Assembly (NCBI GenBank): GCA_028277585.1
Contig: JANQFY010000005.1
Location: 1 to 35,506, forward strand
Direction: 5' to 3'
Length of the DNA: 35,506 bases
DNA from: Sedimentisphaerales bacterium
GTDB taxonomy: Bacteria > Planctomycetota > Phycisphaerae > Sedimentisphaerales > Anaerobacaceae
Part shown: one piece after another, positions 25,660-34,655 of the stretch
Numbering within the stretch: position 1 is the first letter of the stretch
Layout of the letters: each line of letters starts with the position of its first letter
Notes under the pieces: model-generated
The model's database searches: none
What the model was told of the DNA's origin: nothing
Seen by the model: the letters and a program-made list of their open reading frames with translations, nothing else
Translations under genes and position numbers: made by a program

Positions 25660-25717
25660 TGACTGCTGACAGACCGATGACGAATACTGAGATGGATCGC
25701 GTTTGAGCGGGAATCGG

Positions 25718-26683
25718 ATGACAAGCAATCGGGCGCAGTTGACGAGCAAACAACTATTCATGTCGATCCGCCGCTGGTTCGATGAAGAAGCCGGGGCGGA
25801 GGAACTGGCCGGGCGGGATCCGGATCGGGTTGATTGGCTGCGTGTTGTGCCGTTCGTCTCGCTGCATCTGGCGTGCCTATTGGTCTTCTGGGTGGGCTGG
25901 AGTCCGGTTGCCGTCGGTGCGGCTGTCGGGCTCTACGTTATCCGTATGTTGGCCATCACCGGTGTTTACCACCGCTACTTCTCACACCACACCTACAAGG
26001 CGTCACGATTCTGGCAGTTTCTGGGAGCCTTGGTCGCGGCGACCAGCGCCCAGCGCGGCCCGCTCTGGTGGGCGTCCCATCACCGTCACCATCATCGTTT
26101 CGCCGATCAGCCGGAGGACATTCACTCGCCTATCCAAAGGGGATTCCTCTGGAGTCATCTGCTTTGGATTCTGACTCCCAGGTACTTTGCCACGAACCGG
26201 CAATTGGTCAAAGACTGGTCGCGGTTCCCGGAACTGGTCTTCCTGAATCGGTTCGACATCTTGCCGCCACTGGGCTTGTTGCTCGTTCTACTGCTGGTCG
26301 GGAGGCTGCTGGGGGCCTACGCACCAGCGCTGGGTGCCTCTGGTCTGCAGATGGCGGTTTGGGGATTCGCTATCTCCACCGTGGTTCTCTTCCATGCGAC
26401 CGCGACGATCAACTCTCTGGATCATCTGATCGGGCGACGGCGGTACGACACGCCCGATCACAGTCGTAACAACTGGTTCCTGGCGCTGCTCACGTTCGGC
26501 GAAGGCTGGCACAACAATCACCACCATTATCCCATCGCCACCCGGCAAGGCTTCTTCTGGTGGGAACTCGATGTGACATACTACGTACTGGTCGTGCTAT
26601 CCTGGCTGCGAATCGTGAAGGACCTTACCCCATTGTCGTCGGCGAAGAGAGCCAGCAACCGACTCACGGCTTCGGAACCCTAG
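25718..26683 (+). CDS. Membrane fatty acid desaturase (delta-9 acyl desaturase type)
   Basis: A 321-residue membrane protein with the three histidine boxes of front-line acyl-CoA/acyl-lipid desaturases (PF00487): HRYFSHH (residues 85-91), HHRHHH (121-126) and HNNHHH (265-270). GEGWHNNHH and DxPEDIHSP-type context are typical of delta-9 enzymes (DesC/OLE1-like). Hydrophobic spans lie at about 43-85, 145-155, 185-200 and 212-228. A TTG at 25703 is in frame. The ATG at 25718 is preferred, though the ribosome site (GCGGGA) is weak. The di-iron enzyme inserts a cis double bond, which would supply the unsaturated acyl chains used by the two downstream CfaS-like methyltransferases. Confidence 0.88.
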   Translation: MTSNRAQLTSKQLFMSIRRWFDEEAGAEELAGRDPDRVDWLRVVPFVSLHLACLLVFWVGWSPVAVGAAVGLYVIRMLAITGVYHRYFSHHTYKASRFWQFLGALVAATSAQRGPLWWASHHRHHHRFADQPEDIHSPIQRGFLWSHLLWILTPRYFATNRQLVKDWSRFPELVFLNRFDILPPLGLLLVLLLVGRLLGAYAPALGASGLQMAVWGFAISTVVLFHATATINSLDHLIGRRRYDTPDHSRNNWFLALLTFGEGWHNNHHHYPIATRQGFFWWELDVTYYVLVVLSWLRIVKDLTPLSSAKRASNRLTASEP

Positions 26684-26710
26684 TGAGCTTGGACAATCGC
26701 AGGAGGTGAC

Positions 26711-27961
26711 ATGCGCATCGCGGTGATCGGCAGCGGCATTTCCGGCATGGTGGCAGCCTACCTGCTCCATCGCGACCATGACATTACAGTGTTCGAAGCC
26801 AACGACTACGTCGGGGGACATACGCATACGGTCGATGTCCCCTCGGGCAGCGGGCAAGTCCCGGTGGACACGGGTTTTATCGTCTTCAACGAGCGGACCT
26901 ACCCGAACTTCGTCGCGCTCTTGCGCCGCCTCGGGGTGTCCTGGCAAGACAGCAACATGAGCTTCAGTGTGCATTGCGAGAGAACGGGACTCGAGTACAG
27001 CCCCAGTTCGCTCGGGACGCTTTTCGCCCAGCGCCGCAATCTGCTGCGGCCTGCTTTCTGGCGTATGATACGAGAGATCTTCGCTTTCCGACGCGAACTT
27101 CCGGAAACAGCCAGGCTTCCCGAGACGGCTAGACTCGGAGACCATCTTCGCGAACGACGGTACTCGCGCACTTTCCGAGAGCACTTCATCGTCCCCATGG
27201 GGGCGGCGATCTGGTCGGCCGAACCGACTCGATTTGAAGACATGCCGGCGTGCATGTTCGCGCGCTTCTTTGCCAATCATGGGTTCCTGAACGTACGCGA
27301 TCAGCCCCAGTGGTTGGTGATCAAGGGAGGTTCGCGAGAATACGCCAGGGTCTTGACGGCGTCCTTCCAGGATCGCGTCCGTCTGAGCTGCCCGGTCGTG
27401 TCCGTACGCCGCGCGCCCGATACTGTGGAAATCGAGAGTGCGGACGCTCAGATTGAACGCTTTGACCAGGCGATTATTGCCGCCCACAGCGATCAGGCGC
27501 TGCGCTTACTTGCGGATGCGACAGATGCAGAGCAGGAGATCCTCAGCGCCATTCCATATCAGGACAACCAGGTTGTGCTGCATACGGACACAACTCTCTT
27601 GCCCGAACGACGCAAAGTGTGGGCGAGCTGGAACTACCGGATCCCACGTCAGCCGCAGGACGCGGTGGCGGTCACGTATGACATGAGCATTCTCCAGAGC
27701 CTGAACGCGGATCGCGAGTTCTGTGTGACCCTGAACCCGATGGGGATCATTGATGCAGATAGGATTTTGCGGCGAATGACATATGCGCACCCTGTCTATA
27801 GCCCGCAGGCTCTGGCGGCGCAGCGACGTCACAGAGACATAAGCGGCGTGAACCGGACACATTACTGCGGCGCCTATTGGGGCAACGGCTTCCACGAAGA
27901 CGGCGTCAACAGCGCACTGGCCGTGTGCGAGTACTTTGGCAAGGGCCTGAGCGATGCATAG
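26711..27961 (+). CDS. FAD-dependent oxidoreductase of the CfaS/DUF1365 cluster
   Basis: A 416-residue amine-oxidase-fold flavoprotein with a near-perfect AGGAGGTGAC ribosome site. GSGISG (residues 7-12) with FEANDYVGGHTHTVDV is the FAD-binding N-terminus. VDTGFIVFNERTYPNFVALLRRLGV, the IWSAEP block and the C-terminal CGAYWGNGFHEDGVNSAL are diagnostic of the subgroup always found beside DUF1365 and cyclopropane synthase genes. It probably oxidises (desaturates) a methylated or cyclopropanated acyl chain. The exact reaction is inferred. Residues 130-141 are a tandem duplication of LPETAR. Its 3' end overlaps the next gene by 8 bp. Confidence 0.88.
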   Translation: MRIAVIGSGISGMVAAYLLHRDHDITVFEANDYVGGHTHTVDVPSGSGQVPVDTGFIVFNERTYPNFVALLRRLGVSWQDSNMSFSVHCERTGLEYSPSSLGTLFAQRRNLLRPAFWRMIREIFAFRRELPETARLPETARLGDHLRERRYSRTFREHFIVPMGAAIWSAEPTRFEDMPACMFARFFANHGFLNVRDQPQWLVIKGGSREYARVLTASFQDRVRLSCPVVSVRRAPDTVEIESADAQIERFDQAIIAAHSDQALRLLADATDAEQEILSAIPYQDNQVVLHTDTTLLPERRKVWASWNYRIPRQPQDAVAVTYDMSILQSLNADREFCVTLNPMGIIDADRILRRMTYAHPVYSPQALAAQRRHRDISGVNRTHYCGAYWGNGFHEDGVNSALAVCEYFGKGLSDA

Positions 27962-28730
27962 TGCGATCTACGAGGGGACTGTGCGTCATCGCCGGTTCGC
28001 GCCGGTGAGCAATGAGTTCACGTACCGCCTCTTCATGATGTACCTGGACTTGGACGAGCTTGCGGAGGTCTTCCGGGGGCGTTGGCTGTGGTCGTCCGAG
28101 CGTCCCAACCTGGCTTGCCTACGTCGACGAGACCATTTGGGTGATCCAGCCGTATCCATCGAACAAGCCGTTCGCCAGTTGATTGTCGAACACACCGAAG
28201 CAGATCCGGTCGGCCCAATTCGTTTGCTCACGCATCTGCGCTATTGGGGGCATTGCTTCAACCCCGTCAGTTTCTTCTACTGCTATGATCGGGCCGGCGA
28301 GAAGCTGGAGACTATCGTCGCGGAGATCACGAACACGCCTTGGCACGAGCGGTATTGCTACGTTCTGCCCGAGCCGATGAATGAGCATCCGGGGTGCTGG
28401 AAGCGCTACCGCTTCCCGAAAGCGTTTCACGTCTCGCCCTTTATCGATATGAACGTCGATTACGATTGGCGATTTCTCACGCCCGGGGAGCGTATCCAGG
28501 TCCACATGGAGGACTATGTCGCGGACGAGAAGCTATTCGACGCGACCTTGAGCCTACGTCGCAGGCCGATCACCGGCTCCAACCTACGCCGCGTCCTTGT
28601 CCGCTATCCTCTCATGACGGTTCAGGTCGTGACGAAGATTCACTGGCAAGCAGTACGCCTCTGGCGCAAAGGCGCCCCGTTCTACGTGCATCCCAAGAAA
28701 CGAAGACCCGTCCAAGGAGACCCTCAATGA
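27954..28730 (+). CDS. DUF1365 family protein
   Basis: A 258-residue soluble protein of the DUF1365 family (PF07103): YEGTVRHRRFAPVSNEFTYRLFMMYLDLDEL at the start, then LLTHLRYWGHCFNPVSFFYCYD, EITNTPWHERYCYVL, KAFHVSPFIDMNVDYDWRF and a basic C-terminus. No catalytic mechanism is established. The family almost always sits between the FAD oxidoreductase and CfaS, as here. It overlaps the upstream gene by 8 bp and the downstream gene by 4 bp (ATGA), so all three are translationally coupled and likely act as one pathway on membrane lipids. Confidence 0.9.
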   Translation: MHSAIYEGTVRHRRFAPVSNEFTYRLFMMYLDLDELAEVFRGRWLWSSERPNLACLRRRDHLGDPAVSIEQAVRQLIVEHTEADPVGPIRLLTHLRYWGHCFNPVSFFYCYDRAGEKLETIVAEITNTPWHERYCYVLPEPMNEHPGCWKRYRFPKAFHVSPFIDMNVDYDWRFLTPGERIQVHMEDYVADEKLFDATLSLRRRPITGSNLRRVLVRYPLMTVQVVTKIHWQAVRLWRKGAPFYVHPKKRRPVQGDPQ

Positions 28731-30019
28731 AGGACAAGATCAGCCCGGCCCAAGCGAGCGAGCGGCCTTCCGAGGGACAGCGTGTCACAGATCGCTGGAT
28801 GCGAAATGCCGTCCAGAATCGGCTCGAGAGATTGACGTGGGGCAAAGTCACTCTCCTCGAAGATGATTCGACTCTGGTCTTTGGAGGCAATTCGGAGGAC
28901 GCGCCCCAAGTCGCGATCACCGTGCACAGCCATCGACTCTTCAACTCTCTGGCGCTGGGCGGCAGTGTGGGCGCAGCCGAAGCCTACATGCGCGGTGACT
29001 GGTCCTGTGACGATCTGCCGGGGCTCGTCCGTATCCTTGTGCGCAACGCCTCGGTGATGTTTAACATGGAAGGGGGATTCGCCCGACTCACGCAAGCGGG
29101 ACTGCGCCTCTATCACTGGCTGCGCCGCAACACGAAGCGCGGCAGTCAACTGAACATCTACGCGCATTACGATCTGGGCAACGAATTCTACTCGCTGTTC
29201 CTTGATGAGACCATGACCTACTCGTGCGGCGTCTTTGCGACGGCGAAGAGCACGCTGGCCGAGGCCTCTGTCGAGAAGTACGACCGGATTTGTCGCAAGC
29301 TTGACCTGGGCCCCTACGATCACGTCGTGGAAGTCGGTTGCGGCTGGGGCGGTTTTGCCATCCATGCCGCCACCCGGTATGGATGTCGCGTTACCGGTAC
29401 GACGATCTCGCAGCAACAGTACGACTGGGCCTCGCGCACGGTGAAGAAACTGGGGCTTTCGGACCGCGTGCAGATTGTGAAGCAGGACTATCGCGATCTG
29501 CAAGGAACCTATGACAAGCTGGTCAGCATCGAGATGATCGAGGCGGTCGGACATCAATACCTCGGGCAGTTCATGCAACACTGCAGCAGGCTTCTCAAGC
29601 CAAACGGCCTGATGGCACTGCAGGCCATTACCATTGCCGATCAGTACTACGCCCAGCACATTCGCACGGTCGACTTCATCAAGCGGTATATCTTTCCGGG
29701 CAGTTGCCTGGTCTCTGTCACGGTCCTGTGCGAGACCGCCACTCGGAAGACCGATCTGCGTGCCGTCCAGCTCGAGGACATTTCGCCTCACTACCCCGAG
29801 ACCTTGCGGAGGTGGCGCGATGCCTTCTTCGAGCGACTCGATGACGTCAGAGCCCTGGGCTATGATGAGGCGTTCATTCGCATGTGGGAGTTCTATCTCA
29901 GCTACTGCGAAGGGGCGTTTGCCGAGCACTACATCGGGGATATCCAGATAGTCTTTGCCAAGCCGCTTCATCGCCAAGCGAGCCCGGTGGAGTATGACCA
30001 ACCAGAGCTGTTGACATGA
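28727..30019 (+). CDS. Cyclopropane-fatty-acyl-phospholipid synthase family methyltransferase
   Basis: A 430-residue SAM-dependent lipid methyltransferase (PF02353). The frame is open upstream within DUF1365, but the ATG at 28727 has AAGGAGA 6 nt before it and overlaps the DUF1365 stop. NIYAHYDLGNEFYSLFLDETMTYSCG (with Cys167 at the usual bicarbonate-site position) is followed by the SAM motif VEVGCGWGGF (201-210), the SIEMIEAVGHQY block and HIRTVDFIKRYIFPGS. Such enzymes add a methylene or methyl carbon from SAM across an acyl double bond. Products may be cyclopropane, 10-methyl or, with partner oxidoreductases, furan fatty acids. Fourth gene after the desaturase in the same direction. Confidence 0.9.
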   Translation: MKDKISPAQASERPSEGQRVTDRWMRNAVQNRLERLTWGKVTLLEDDSTLVFGGNSEDAPQVAITVHSHRLFNSLALGGSVGAAEAYMRGDWSCDDLPGLVRILVRNASVMFNMEGGFARLTQAGLRLYHWLRRNTKRGSQLNIYAHYDLGNEFYSLFLDETMTYSCGVFATAKSTLAEASVEKYDRICRKLDLGPYDHVVEVGCGWGGFAIHAATRYGCRVTGTTISQQQYDWASRTVKKLGLSDRVQIVKQDYRDLQGTYDKLVSIEMIEAVGHQYLGQFMQHCSRLLKPNGLMALQAITIADQYYAQHIRTVDFIKRYIFPGSCLVSVTVLCETATRKTDLRAVQLEDISPHYPETLRRWRDAFFERLDDVRALGYDEAFIRMWEFYLSYCEGAFAEHYIGDIQIVFAKPLHRQASPVEYDQPELLT

Positions 30020-30034
30020 GAAGGGCGGGATGTC

Positions 30035-30619
30035 TTGAGAGCGTTGCTGTATGTCATTGGTGAGACCATCGGGTGGTTTGCCTGCATTCTGGGCGCCGCC
30101 GGCGGGATTCATTGGCTGGGGGCACCCGTTGTGGCGACCCTATTGGCCTTCCACCTCATCACTCGCACAGAGCGTTCTGTCCTTCGCATACTAAGCGTGA
30201 CGTTGGTCTCGATCTGCTTTGGGTTCTGCCTTGATTCGTTGCTGATACTTGTCGGCGTGTACGCACCGAACCGCTGGCTGATCCCGTCGCCGATGGCGAC
30301 GATCTGGCTTCTGATACTCTGGGCTAACTTCTCGCTGATCGTGGATGTGCCGCTGAGGTGGCTGCAACAACACCTTGTTGTCGCTGTTGCGTTCGGGGGA
30401 CTCTTCGGCCCGGCGGCCTACTTGGGCGCCCAGCGACTGGGCGCCATCCACATCGCCGAGCCGGCCGGTGTCCACGTGGTTGTTCTCGCCATGGCCTGGG
30501 GGCCTGGCCTGGCATTCCTCATGTTCTTGGCCCGACGGTTGCCCAACTCCAAGCCTGAGGCTGATGAACCCGCCGCATCCCGAAGACCATCTCAAGTCAA
30601 GCGCTTCTCGAAGAGGTAG
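30035..30619 (+). CDS. DUF2878 family membrane protein
   Basis: A 194-residue protein with five to six membrane segments (about residues 6-40, 48-74, 86-105, 112-132, 142-166) and a hydrophilic tail. It starts at a TTG (30035), with an AAGGGCGGGA site, 15 bp after the CfaS stop. An ATG at 30030 is out of frame. [26 protein letters not shown] and [19 protein letters not shown] match the DUF2878 pattern (PF11086), a family seen beside CfaS and DUF1365 genes. Function unknown. A role in lipid handling in the membrane is inferred from context. Its last 28 bp overlap the convergent methyltransferase gene. Confidence 0.82.
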   Translation: MRALLYVIGETIGWFACILGAAGGIHWLGAPVVATLLAFHLITRTERSVLRILSVTLVSICFGFCLDSLLILVGVYAPNRWLIPSPMATIWLLILWANFSLIVDVPLRWLQQHLVVAVAFGGLFGPAAYLGAQRLGAIHIAEPAGVHVVVLAMAWGPGLAFLMFLARRLPNSKPEADEPAASRRPSQVKRFSKR

Positions 30620-31629
30620 TGGCTCACGAACCACTCGTTGCCCCTACGAAAGCCCCACAGCTCGGCGCAGGCCATGAAGAAGATGCGCCACCTTTGGACC
30701 CAGCGCTCCGCCTCGCCGGGGCCATAGACCTTGGCGAGGACGGGCAGAATCTCCTCTCGGCGGACGTCCATGTTTTCCAGCCAGGCCTCAGCAGTCCTCT
30801 GATAGTGCGTTCCATTCAGGCGCCAGTGATCGCGTAACATCAGGTCGTCCTGGAAATAGAGCAGCAGGTCGTCCGATGGCATGATCCCCCCGGTGAAGAA
30901 ATACTTGCCCATCCAGTTGTCTTCGCCTTCGGTTTCGAAGAAGTAGGCGTAGTCACGGTGGCTGAAGATATGAACGAATAGCTTCCCCCCAGGTTTGAGC
31001 CACCCGGCGATACGAGCCAACAGCGTCTGGTAATTCCGCATATGCTCGAACATTTCGATCGATACGGCCCGGTCGAAGCGTCGCTCGATCTCGAACGTAT
31101 TGGCGTCGGCCGTGACAACCTCGATATTCATCAGGTTCTGGCGTCTGGCCTTCTCGGTGATGAAATCCCGTTGCAGGGCGGAGTTGGAGACCGAGAGGAC
31201 GTGACAGTTCGGATAGTGCTCAGCCGTCCACAGACCGAACGACCCCCAGCCGCAGCCCAGATCGAGGATCTCCATGCCGTCAACAATACCGGCGCGCGTA
31301 CAGACCTGCTCCAGAGCCGCCTCCTCGGCTGCGTCCAGAGAGGTCACGCCGGCCGGCCAGTAGCAGCAACTGTACTTGAGACGTCGGCCCAGGGCCATCT
31401 CCATGAAGGCCGGCGGCATCTCGTAGTGCTGCTCATTGGCCTTGTCGGTGGCGACGGCGACCGGACTTCGCCGCAACTCCTGCACGAGTTCCATCTTGGC
31501 CTGCAACTGGTCCGCGGGGCTGTTGCGTCGCTCCAATCTCAACCGCCGCCGATCCAAAGCACGGATACCCGCGCGGACCAGCGAATCGGGCACCCAGCCA
31601 CGTTCCATCATGGAAATCAGTCGTTTCAT
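30592..31629 (-). CDS. Second CfaS-like SAM-dependent methyltransferase
   Basis: A 345-residue methyltransferase on the minus strand. [27 protein letters not shown] resembles the CfaS entry block (Cys88). [14 protein letters not shown] (121-134) is the SAM site, followed by [15 protein letters not shown] and [15 protein letters not shown]. It is shorter at the N-terminus than the 28727-30019 paralogue and closer to the coclaurine N-methyltransferase-like branch of the family. It is coupled to the DUF1295 gene by an ATGA overlap (31626-31629). That pairing recurs in lipid modification clusters, so an acyl-chain substrate is likely. N-methylation of a small molecule cannot be excluded. Confidence 0.85.
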   Translation of the reverse strand: MKRLISMMERGWVPDSLVRAGIRALDRRRLRLERRNSPADQLQAKMELVQELRRSPVAVATDKANEQHYEMPPAFMEMALGRRLKYSCCYWPAGVTSLDAAEEAALEQVCTRAGIVDGMEILDLGCGWGSFGLWTAEHYPNCHVLSVSNSALQRDFITEKARRQNLMNIEVVTADANTFEIERRFDRAVSIEMFEHMRNYQTLLARIAGWLKPGGKLFVHIFSHRDYAYFFETEGEDNWMGKYFFTGGIMPSDDLLLYFQDDLMLRDHWRLNGTHYQRTAEAWLENMDVRREEILPVLAKVYGPGEAERWVQRWRIFFMACAELWGFRRGNEWFVSHYLFEKRLT

Positions 31630-32414
31630 GAGATCTCCCGTTTTGGGAACCAGGGAATGAACGCGCTGGTTCTTTGCTGATAGCGACGGTAGTCCTCACC
31701 GCGTGTCTGCAGGGCCCGCTTCTCGGTATACGGAATCCCTGTCACTTTGTACAGAAACAACAACATCACTATCGGGCCCAGGAACGTCACCCACCGGTAT
31801 GACGAACCGAACCCGAGGCAGACATACGCGAACCAGTGAATCCACTCGAAGAAGTAGTTCGGATGCCGACTGTAGCGCCAGAGACCCACCTGGCAGGTCT
31901 TGCCCTTATTCTGCGGATCGGCGCGGAAGCGAGCCAATTGCCGATCCGCCAACGTCTCGCCTGTGACAGCCGTCAGCCAGATCCCAAACCCGAGCGCGTC
32001 CACCCAGCCCAAGGCGCCTTTGCTGTAGACCACGGGCAGGAATGGGATGGAGAACATGATTGCCCATAGCGCCTGGATCTGAAAGAACCCGAGGAAGAAC
32101 ACCGAGGCGCGATCGCCCCAGTTCTGCCGCAGCATCTGGTATCGGCCGTCTTCCGGCTTTCCTAGAATGCGATCAAAGAGCAGGTAGACCGCCAGCCGCA
32201 TGCTCCAGGTACCGGCCAGAACCGCCAGTAGGACACGCCGACCAACGTCGCCTGATGCGGCAACAGCGTAGAAGACAGCCAACCCACCAATGCCCGCGGC
32301 CCAGACGAAATCGACAATGCCCGCGTTCCTGGTTCGCCGTTGGATGAAGTAGAACGCCAGCATTGTCAGAGCCATGACGGCCCAACCGATCAGAATGGCT
32401 TGCCCTGGGCTCAT
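31626..32414 (-). CDS. DUF1295 (steroid 5-alpha-reductase-like) membrane reductase
   Basis: A 262-residue membrane protein with about six hydrophobic spans and an AGGAAGGGA site before the ATG at 32414. The C-terminal block [22 protein letters not shown] and [33 protein letters not shown] are the NADPH-binding and end signatures of the DUF1295/5-alpha-reductase family (PF06966). Family enzymes reduce C=C bonds in lipids or steroids using NADPH. Here it probably reduces an intermediate made by the coupled methyltransferase, as in the methylation-then-reduction route to 10-methyl fatty acids (inference). Confidence 0.88.
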   Translation of the reverse strand: MSPGQAILIGWAVMALTMLAFYFIQRRTRNAGIVDFVWAAGIGGLAVFYAVAASGDVGRRVLLAVLAGTWSMRLAVYLLFDRILGKPEDGRYQMLRQNWGDRASVFFLGFFQIQALWAIMFSIPFLPVVYSKGALGWVDALGFGIWLTAVTGETLADRQLARFRADPQNKGKTCQVGLWRYSRHPNYFFEWIHWFAYVCLGFGSSYRWVTFLGPIVMLLFLYKVTGIPYTEKRALQTRGEDYRRYQQRTSAFIPWFPKREIS

Positions 32415-32518
32415 GGGGCGTCCCTTCCTGTGCGATCAAGGTTCAGGTTCGCGGCAAGGTCAAGACCAGACACTTGTTTGTGTAAGGTTCTTACCGGCCG
32501 CCTGTTCGTTTCCAGCCG

Positions 32519-32539
32519 ATGTGGTCAGTCGGACCACAT
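32519..32539. terminator. Perfect 8-bp hairpin just after the SUMF1 gene
   Basis: ATGTGGTC (32519-32526) and GACCACAT (32532-32539) form an 8-bp stem with a 5-nt loop, starting one base after the stop codon of the minus-strand SUMF1 gene and 105 bp upstream of the DUF1295 start. No T-tract follows, so it may be a Rho-assisted terminator, or an operator for the DUF1295 operon. Confidence 0.45.
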
Positions 32540-32540
32540 G

Positions 32541-33479
32541 CTAATCAAGATCCAAAACGACGCGAAACCCCAAGTTGCTGCAACGGATGCTGGGCTTGTC
32601 CCGGTATCGCTTGGCCGCCCGGCAGCCCTTGGGGTAACTGCTCCAGTCACCCCCGCGCAGGACACGGAACTCGCCGCTCTTGGGGCCGGTAGGGTCCGTT
32701 GCAGGGCTATCTTGGTAGTAGTTCTGGCCATACCAGTCGCTGCAGAACTCGAGCACATTGCCGTGCATGTCGTGGAGGCCGAACGCGTTAGGCCGAAACT
32801 GTCCTACCGGCGCGGTGAAGGTGTACCCATCCGACCAGGGAAACAGAAGCGATGGCGAAGGAACCCTGGAGAACTCCGCTCTGGCAGACTGATCCGCCAC
32901 ATTGCACCAACCTACGCCGTCTTCCGGTCGATCGCCCCAATGGTAGGCCGTGTCCGTGCCGGCTCGACAGGCGTACTCCCATTCGGATTCGGTGGGCAGG
33001 CGATAGCGCTTGCCCTCGCGATGCCCCAGCCAGCGACAGAACTCCACCGCGTCATACCAGCTCACACAGACAACGGGATGGTCGTCCGTTTGCGCAAATC
33101 CCGGATTTCGAAGGGAGACCCCCCGAACCATCTGAAACGAGCCGCGACGCCATGCGTACGACCAGCCTTCTCGCTCGGCCTGCGTTTCCCACACGGCGTC
33201 GCTGACAAACGCGGCGAAGTGTCTCCTCGTTACTTCGGTCTGGCCCATGTAGAACCCTCTGGTAAGGCGAACCTTGTGCAGAGGGATCTCATCTACGCTC
33301 TCACCACTCCTCGGCGGGGCGCTGCCCATGTGAAACTCGCCACCCGGCACAAAGACCATCCTCATGCCCAGCGAGTTTGTGATATAGGGCGGCGGCGTGA
33401 ACTGCAGTTCGTCGCCGGCTGGTATTGCCAGCGCTGGTTTCAGGGCAACAAACAGGATAATGGGAAGGCTCTCGTACAT
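32541..33479 (-). CDS. Exported formylglycine-generating-enzyme-fold (SUMF1) protein
   Basis: A 312-residue protein with a probable signal peptide (MYESLPIILFVALKPALA). The SUMF1/FGE domain (PF03781) spans ~35-310: LGMRMVFVPGGEFHMGS, HKVRLTRGFYMGQTEVT, HPVVCVSWYDAVEFCRWLG, RLPTESEWEYACRAG, NAFGLHDMHGNVLEFCSDWYG, RVLRGGDWSSYPKGCRAAKR and SNLGFRVV. True sulfatase-maturing enzymes have a Cys-x4-Cys pair in the segment before GFR. Here only one cysteine (in KGCRAAKR) lies in that segment, so it is probably not a formylglycine generator. Planctomycetes carry many such exported relatives of unknown function. The ribosome site is weak. No clear link to the lipid genes. Confidence 0.85.
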   Translation of the reverse strand: MYESLPIILFVALKPALAIPAGDELQFTPPPYITNSLGMRMVFVPGGEFHMGSAPPRSGESVDEIPLHKVRLTRGFYMGQTEVTRRHFAAFVSDAVWETQAEREGWSYAWRRGSFQMVRGVSLRNPGFAQTDDHPVVCVSWYDAVEFCRWLGHREGKRYRLPTESEWEYACRAGTDTAYHWGDRPEDGVGWCNVADQSARAEFSRVPSPSLLFPWSDGYTFTAPVGQFRPNAFGLHDMHGNVLEFCSDWYGQNYYQDSPATDPTGPKSGEFRVLRGGDWSSYPKGCRAAKRYRDKPSIRCSNLGFRVVLDLD

Positions 33480-33644
33480 GCGTCAAGACCAGTCGGTACT
33501 GCACTTCTAGATACCAACGCAAAGGTGGTTCGCAAAGGCTATGTGCTACTGCAACAGTGTAACAACTTGTCGGTCCGCGTCCAGACGTCTACATACGCCG
33601 GGCAGGGCATGCGAGTTGTGCTGTGAGCGGTAACTCGCCGGGCC

Positions 33645-34520
33645 TCAATTCGGTTTGTAGAGGCTCTGGGCGAAACCCCGGAGATGGTGAAGGTTATCGC
33701 CGAATGAGGCATACTGGAGTCGCTGACGCACCGATCTGGTCAAGGCCCGCCCACCAACTACAATGGCACACTGCTTTCGGCAGATCTCGTAGAGACGACC
33801 GTATTCCTCAAGAAAGTCCTCAGATTCCGCCAGGCTAGAGAAGCTCAACCATAGCGCACGAGGGCGAAGATCTTCGACTGCCTGCGCGATGGAATCGATC
33901 GGCAGTGCGCTGCCGAGAAAGCGTGCCTGCCAGCCTAGTTCAAGGAGCACCAACTCGCACAGTTTCCCTGGCAAGCTATATGGATCCCCCACCGGCGTAG
34001 CCCCAATCGCGGCTGGTGCGGTCGGGGCAGGGGGGGGCAGAGTCTCCCGGAGACGGGCCAGTACGTGCCGAGTGATTTCCACGCCGCGCCGTTCATGATA
34101 CACCTCTGCCTCGCCGTGAGCCCAGCGTTGGCCCAGATTGTGGAATGCGGGGGCAATGATGCGATCACCTATAGCCGCCATGTCGTGGCCGGCCAAACGC
34201 AGGTCAAGTGTCAACTGCAGACAGCGGGATTCATCTCCCTGCTCCAACGCCTGCCCATAGAGCTGGCAAGCCTGGTCCAAGGTTCGTGAGCCGGTCCCGA
34301 CAGATGGGGGCAGCCCCAGCACCTCCGGTTGGGCCAGATTGATGGCATTCTCTCTGACGAAGTCCAAGACCACGTGCACCGGTATCCGGCGATGCCCTCC
34401 AGCCGTCTTGGTGAACGATAGAATCCCTTTGTCGCACCACCGCTTGATCGTCGCTTCGCTGACCCCGAGCGATCGTGCCACTCGGTTCGGGCTATATACC
34501 TTGTTTTGCCTTAGGTTCAT
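33645..34520 (-). CDS. MerR-type regulator with degenerate cobalamin-binding domain (LitR/CarH-like)
   Basis: A 291-residue regulator. Residues 7-60 are a MerR/excisionase winged helix (YSPNRVARSLGVSEATIKRW, then GGHRRIP). Residues ~80-160 match the four-helix cap (PF02607) and ~170-290 the B12-binding Rossmann fold (PF02310: LVLLELGWQARFLGSALP, LWLSFSSL, IVVGGRAL), the same order as the photosensors CarH and LitR. However, the cap motif W-x9-E-H is W133-x9-E143-Arg144, and the ligand histidine of D/E-x-H-x-x-G is replaced by tyrosine (DPYSLPG, 179-185). It therefore probably does not bind adenosylcobalamin in the known way. It is divergent from the 34793 FAS1 gene and likely controls it and the nearby lipid genes. 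Confidence 0.85.
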   Translation of the reverse strand: MNLRQNKVYSPNRVARSLGVSEATIKRWCDKGILSFTKTAGGHRRIPVHVVLDFVRENAINLAQPEVLGLPPSVGTGSRTLDQACQLYGQALEQGDESRCLQLTLDLRLAGHDMAAIGDRIIAPAFHNLGQRWAHGEAEVYHERRGVEITRHVLARLRETLPPPAPTAPAAIGATPVGDPYSLPGKLCELVLLELGWQARFLGSALPIDSIAQAVEDLRPRALWLSFSSLAESEDFLEEYGRLYEICRKQCAIVVGGRALTRSVRQRLQYASFGDNLHHLRGFAQSLYKPN

Positions 34521-34655
34521 GGGTTGTCGCCTTTATATGATTGTTATGACTGTATATCTATTATCCCAAAATACGCTATGAATGCCCTCTAGTTCGTGAT
34601 TTGCGGCCATCTAGAGCCAATATGAAAGAAAATATGGGAAAAATCGAAAAAGGCG

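Noticed and set aside
28724-30112. 462-codon minus-strand open frame
   Set aside because: It is antisense to the CfaS gene, whose motifs are unambiguous. The antisense translation matches nothing known.
32541-33479. SUMF1 protein as a sulfatase-maturing formylglycine generator
   Set aside because: The catalytic Cys-x4-Cys pair is not present in the C-terminal block, and no sulfatase gene is in the window.
32340-33626. 428-codon plus-strand open frame
   Set aside because: It runs antisense through the DUF1295 and SUMF1 genes and their gap. The translation has a low-complexity, Arg/Pro-rich look with no family features.
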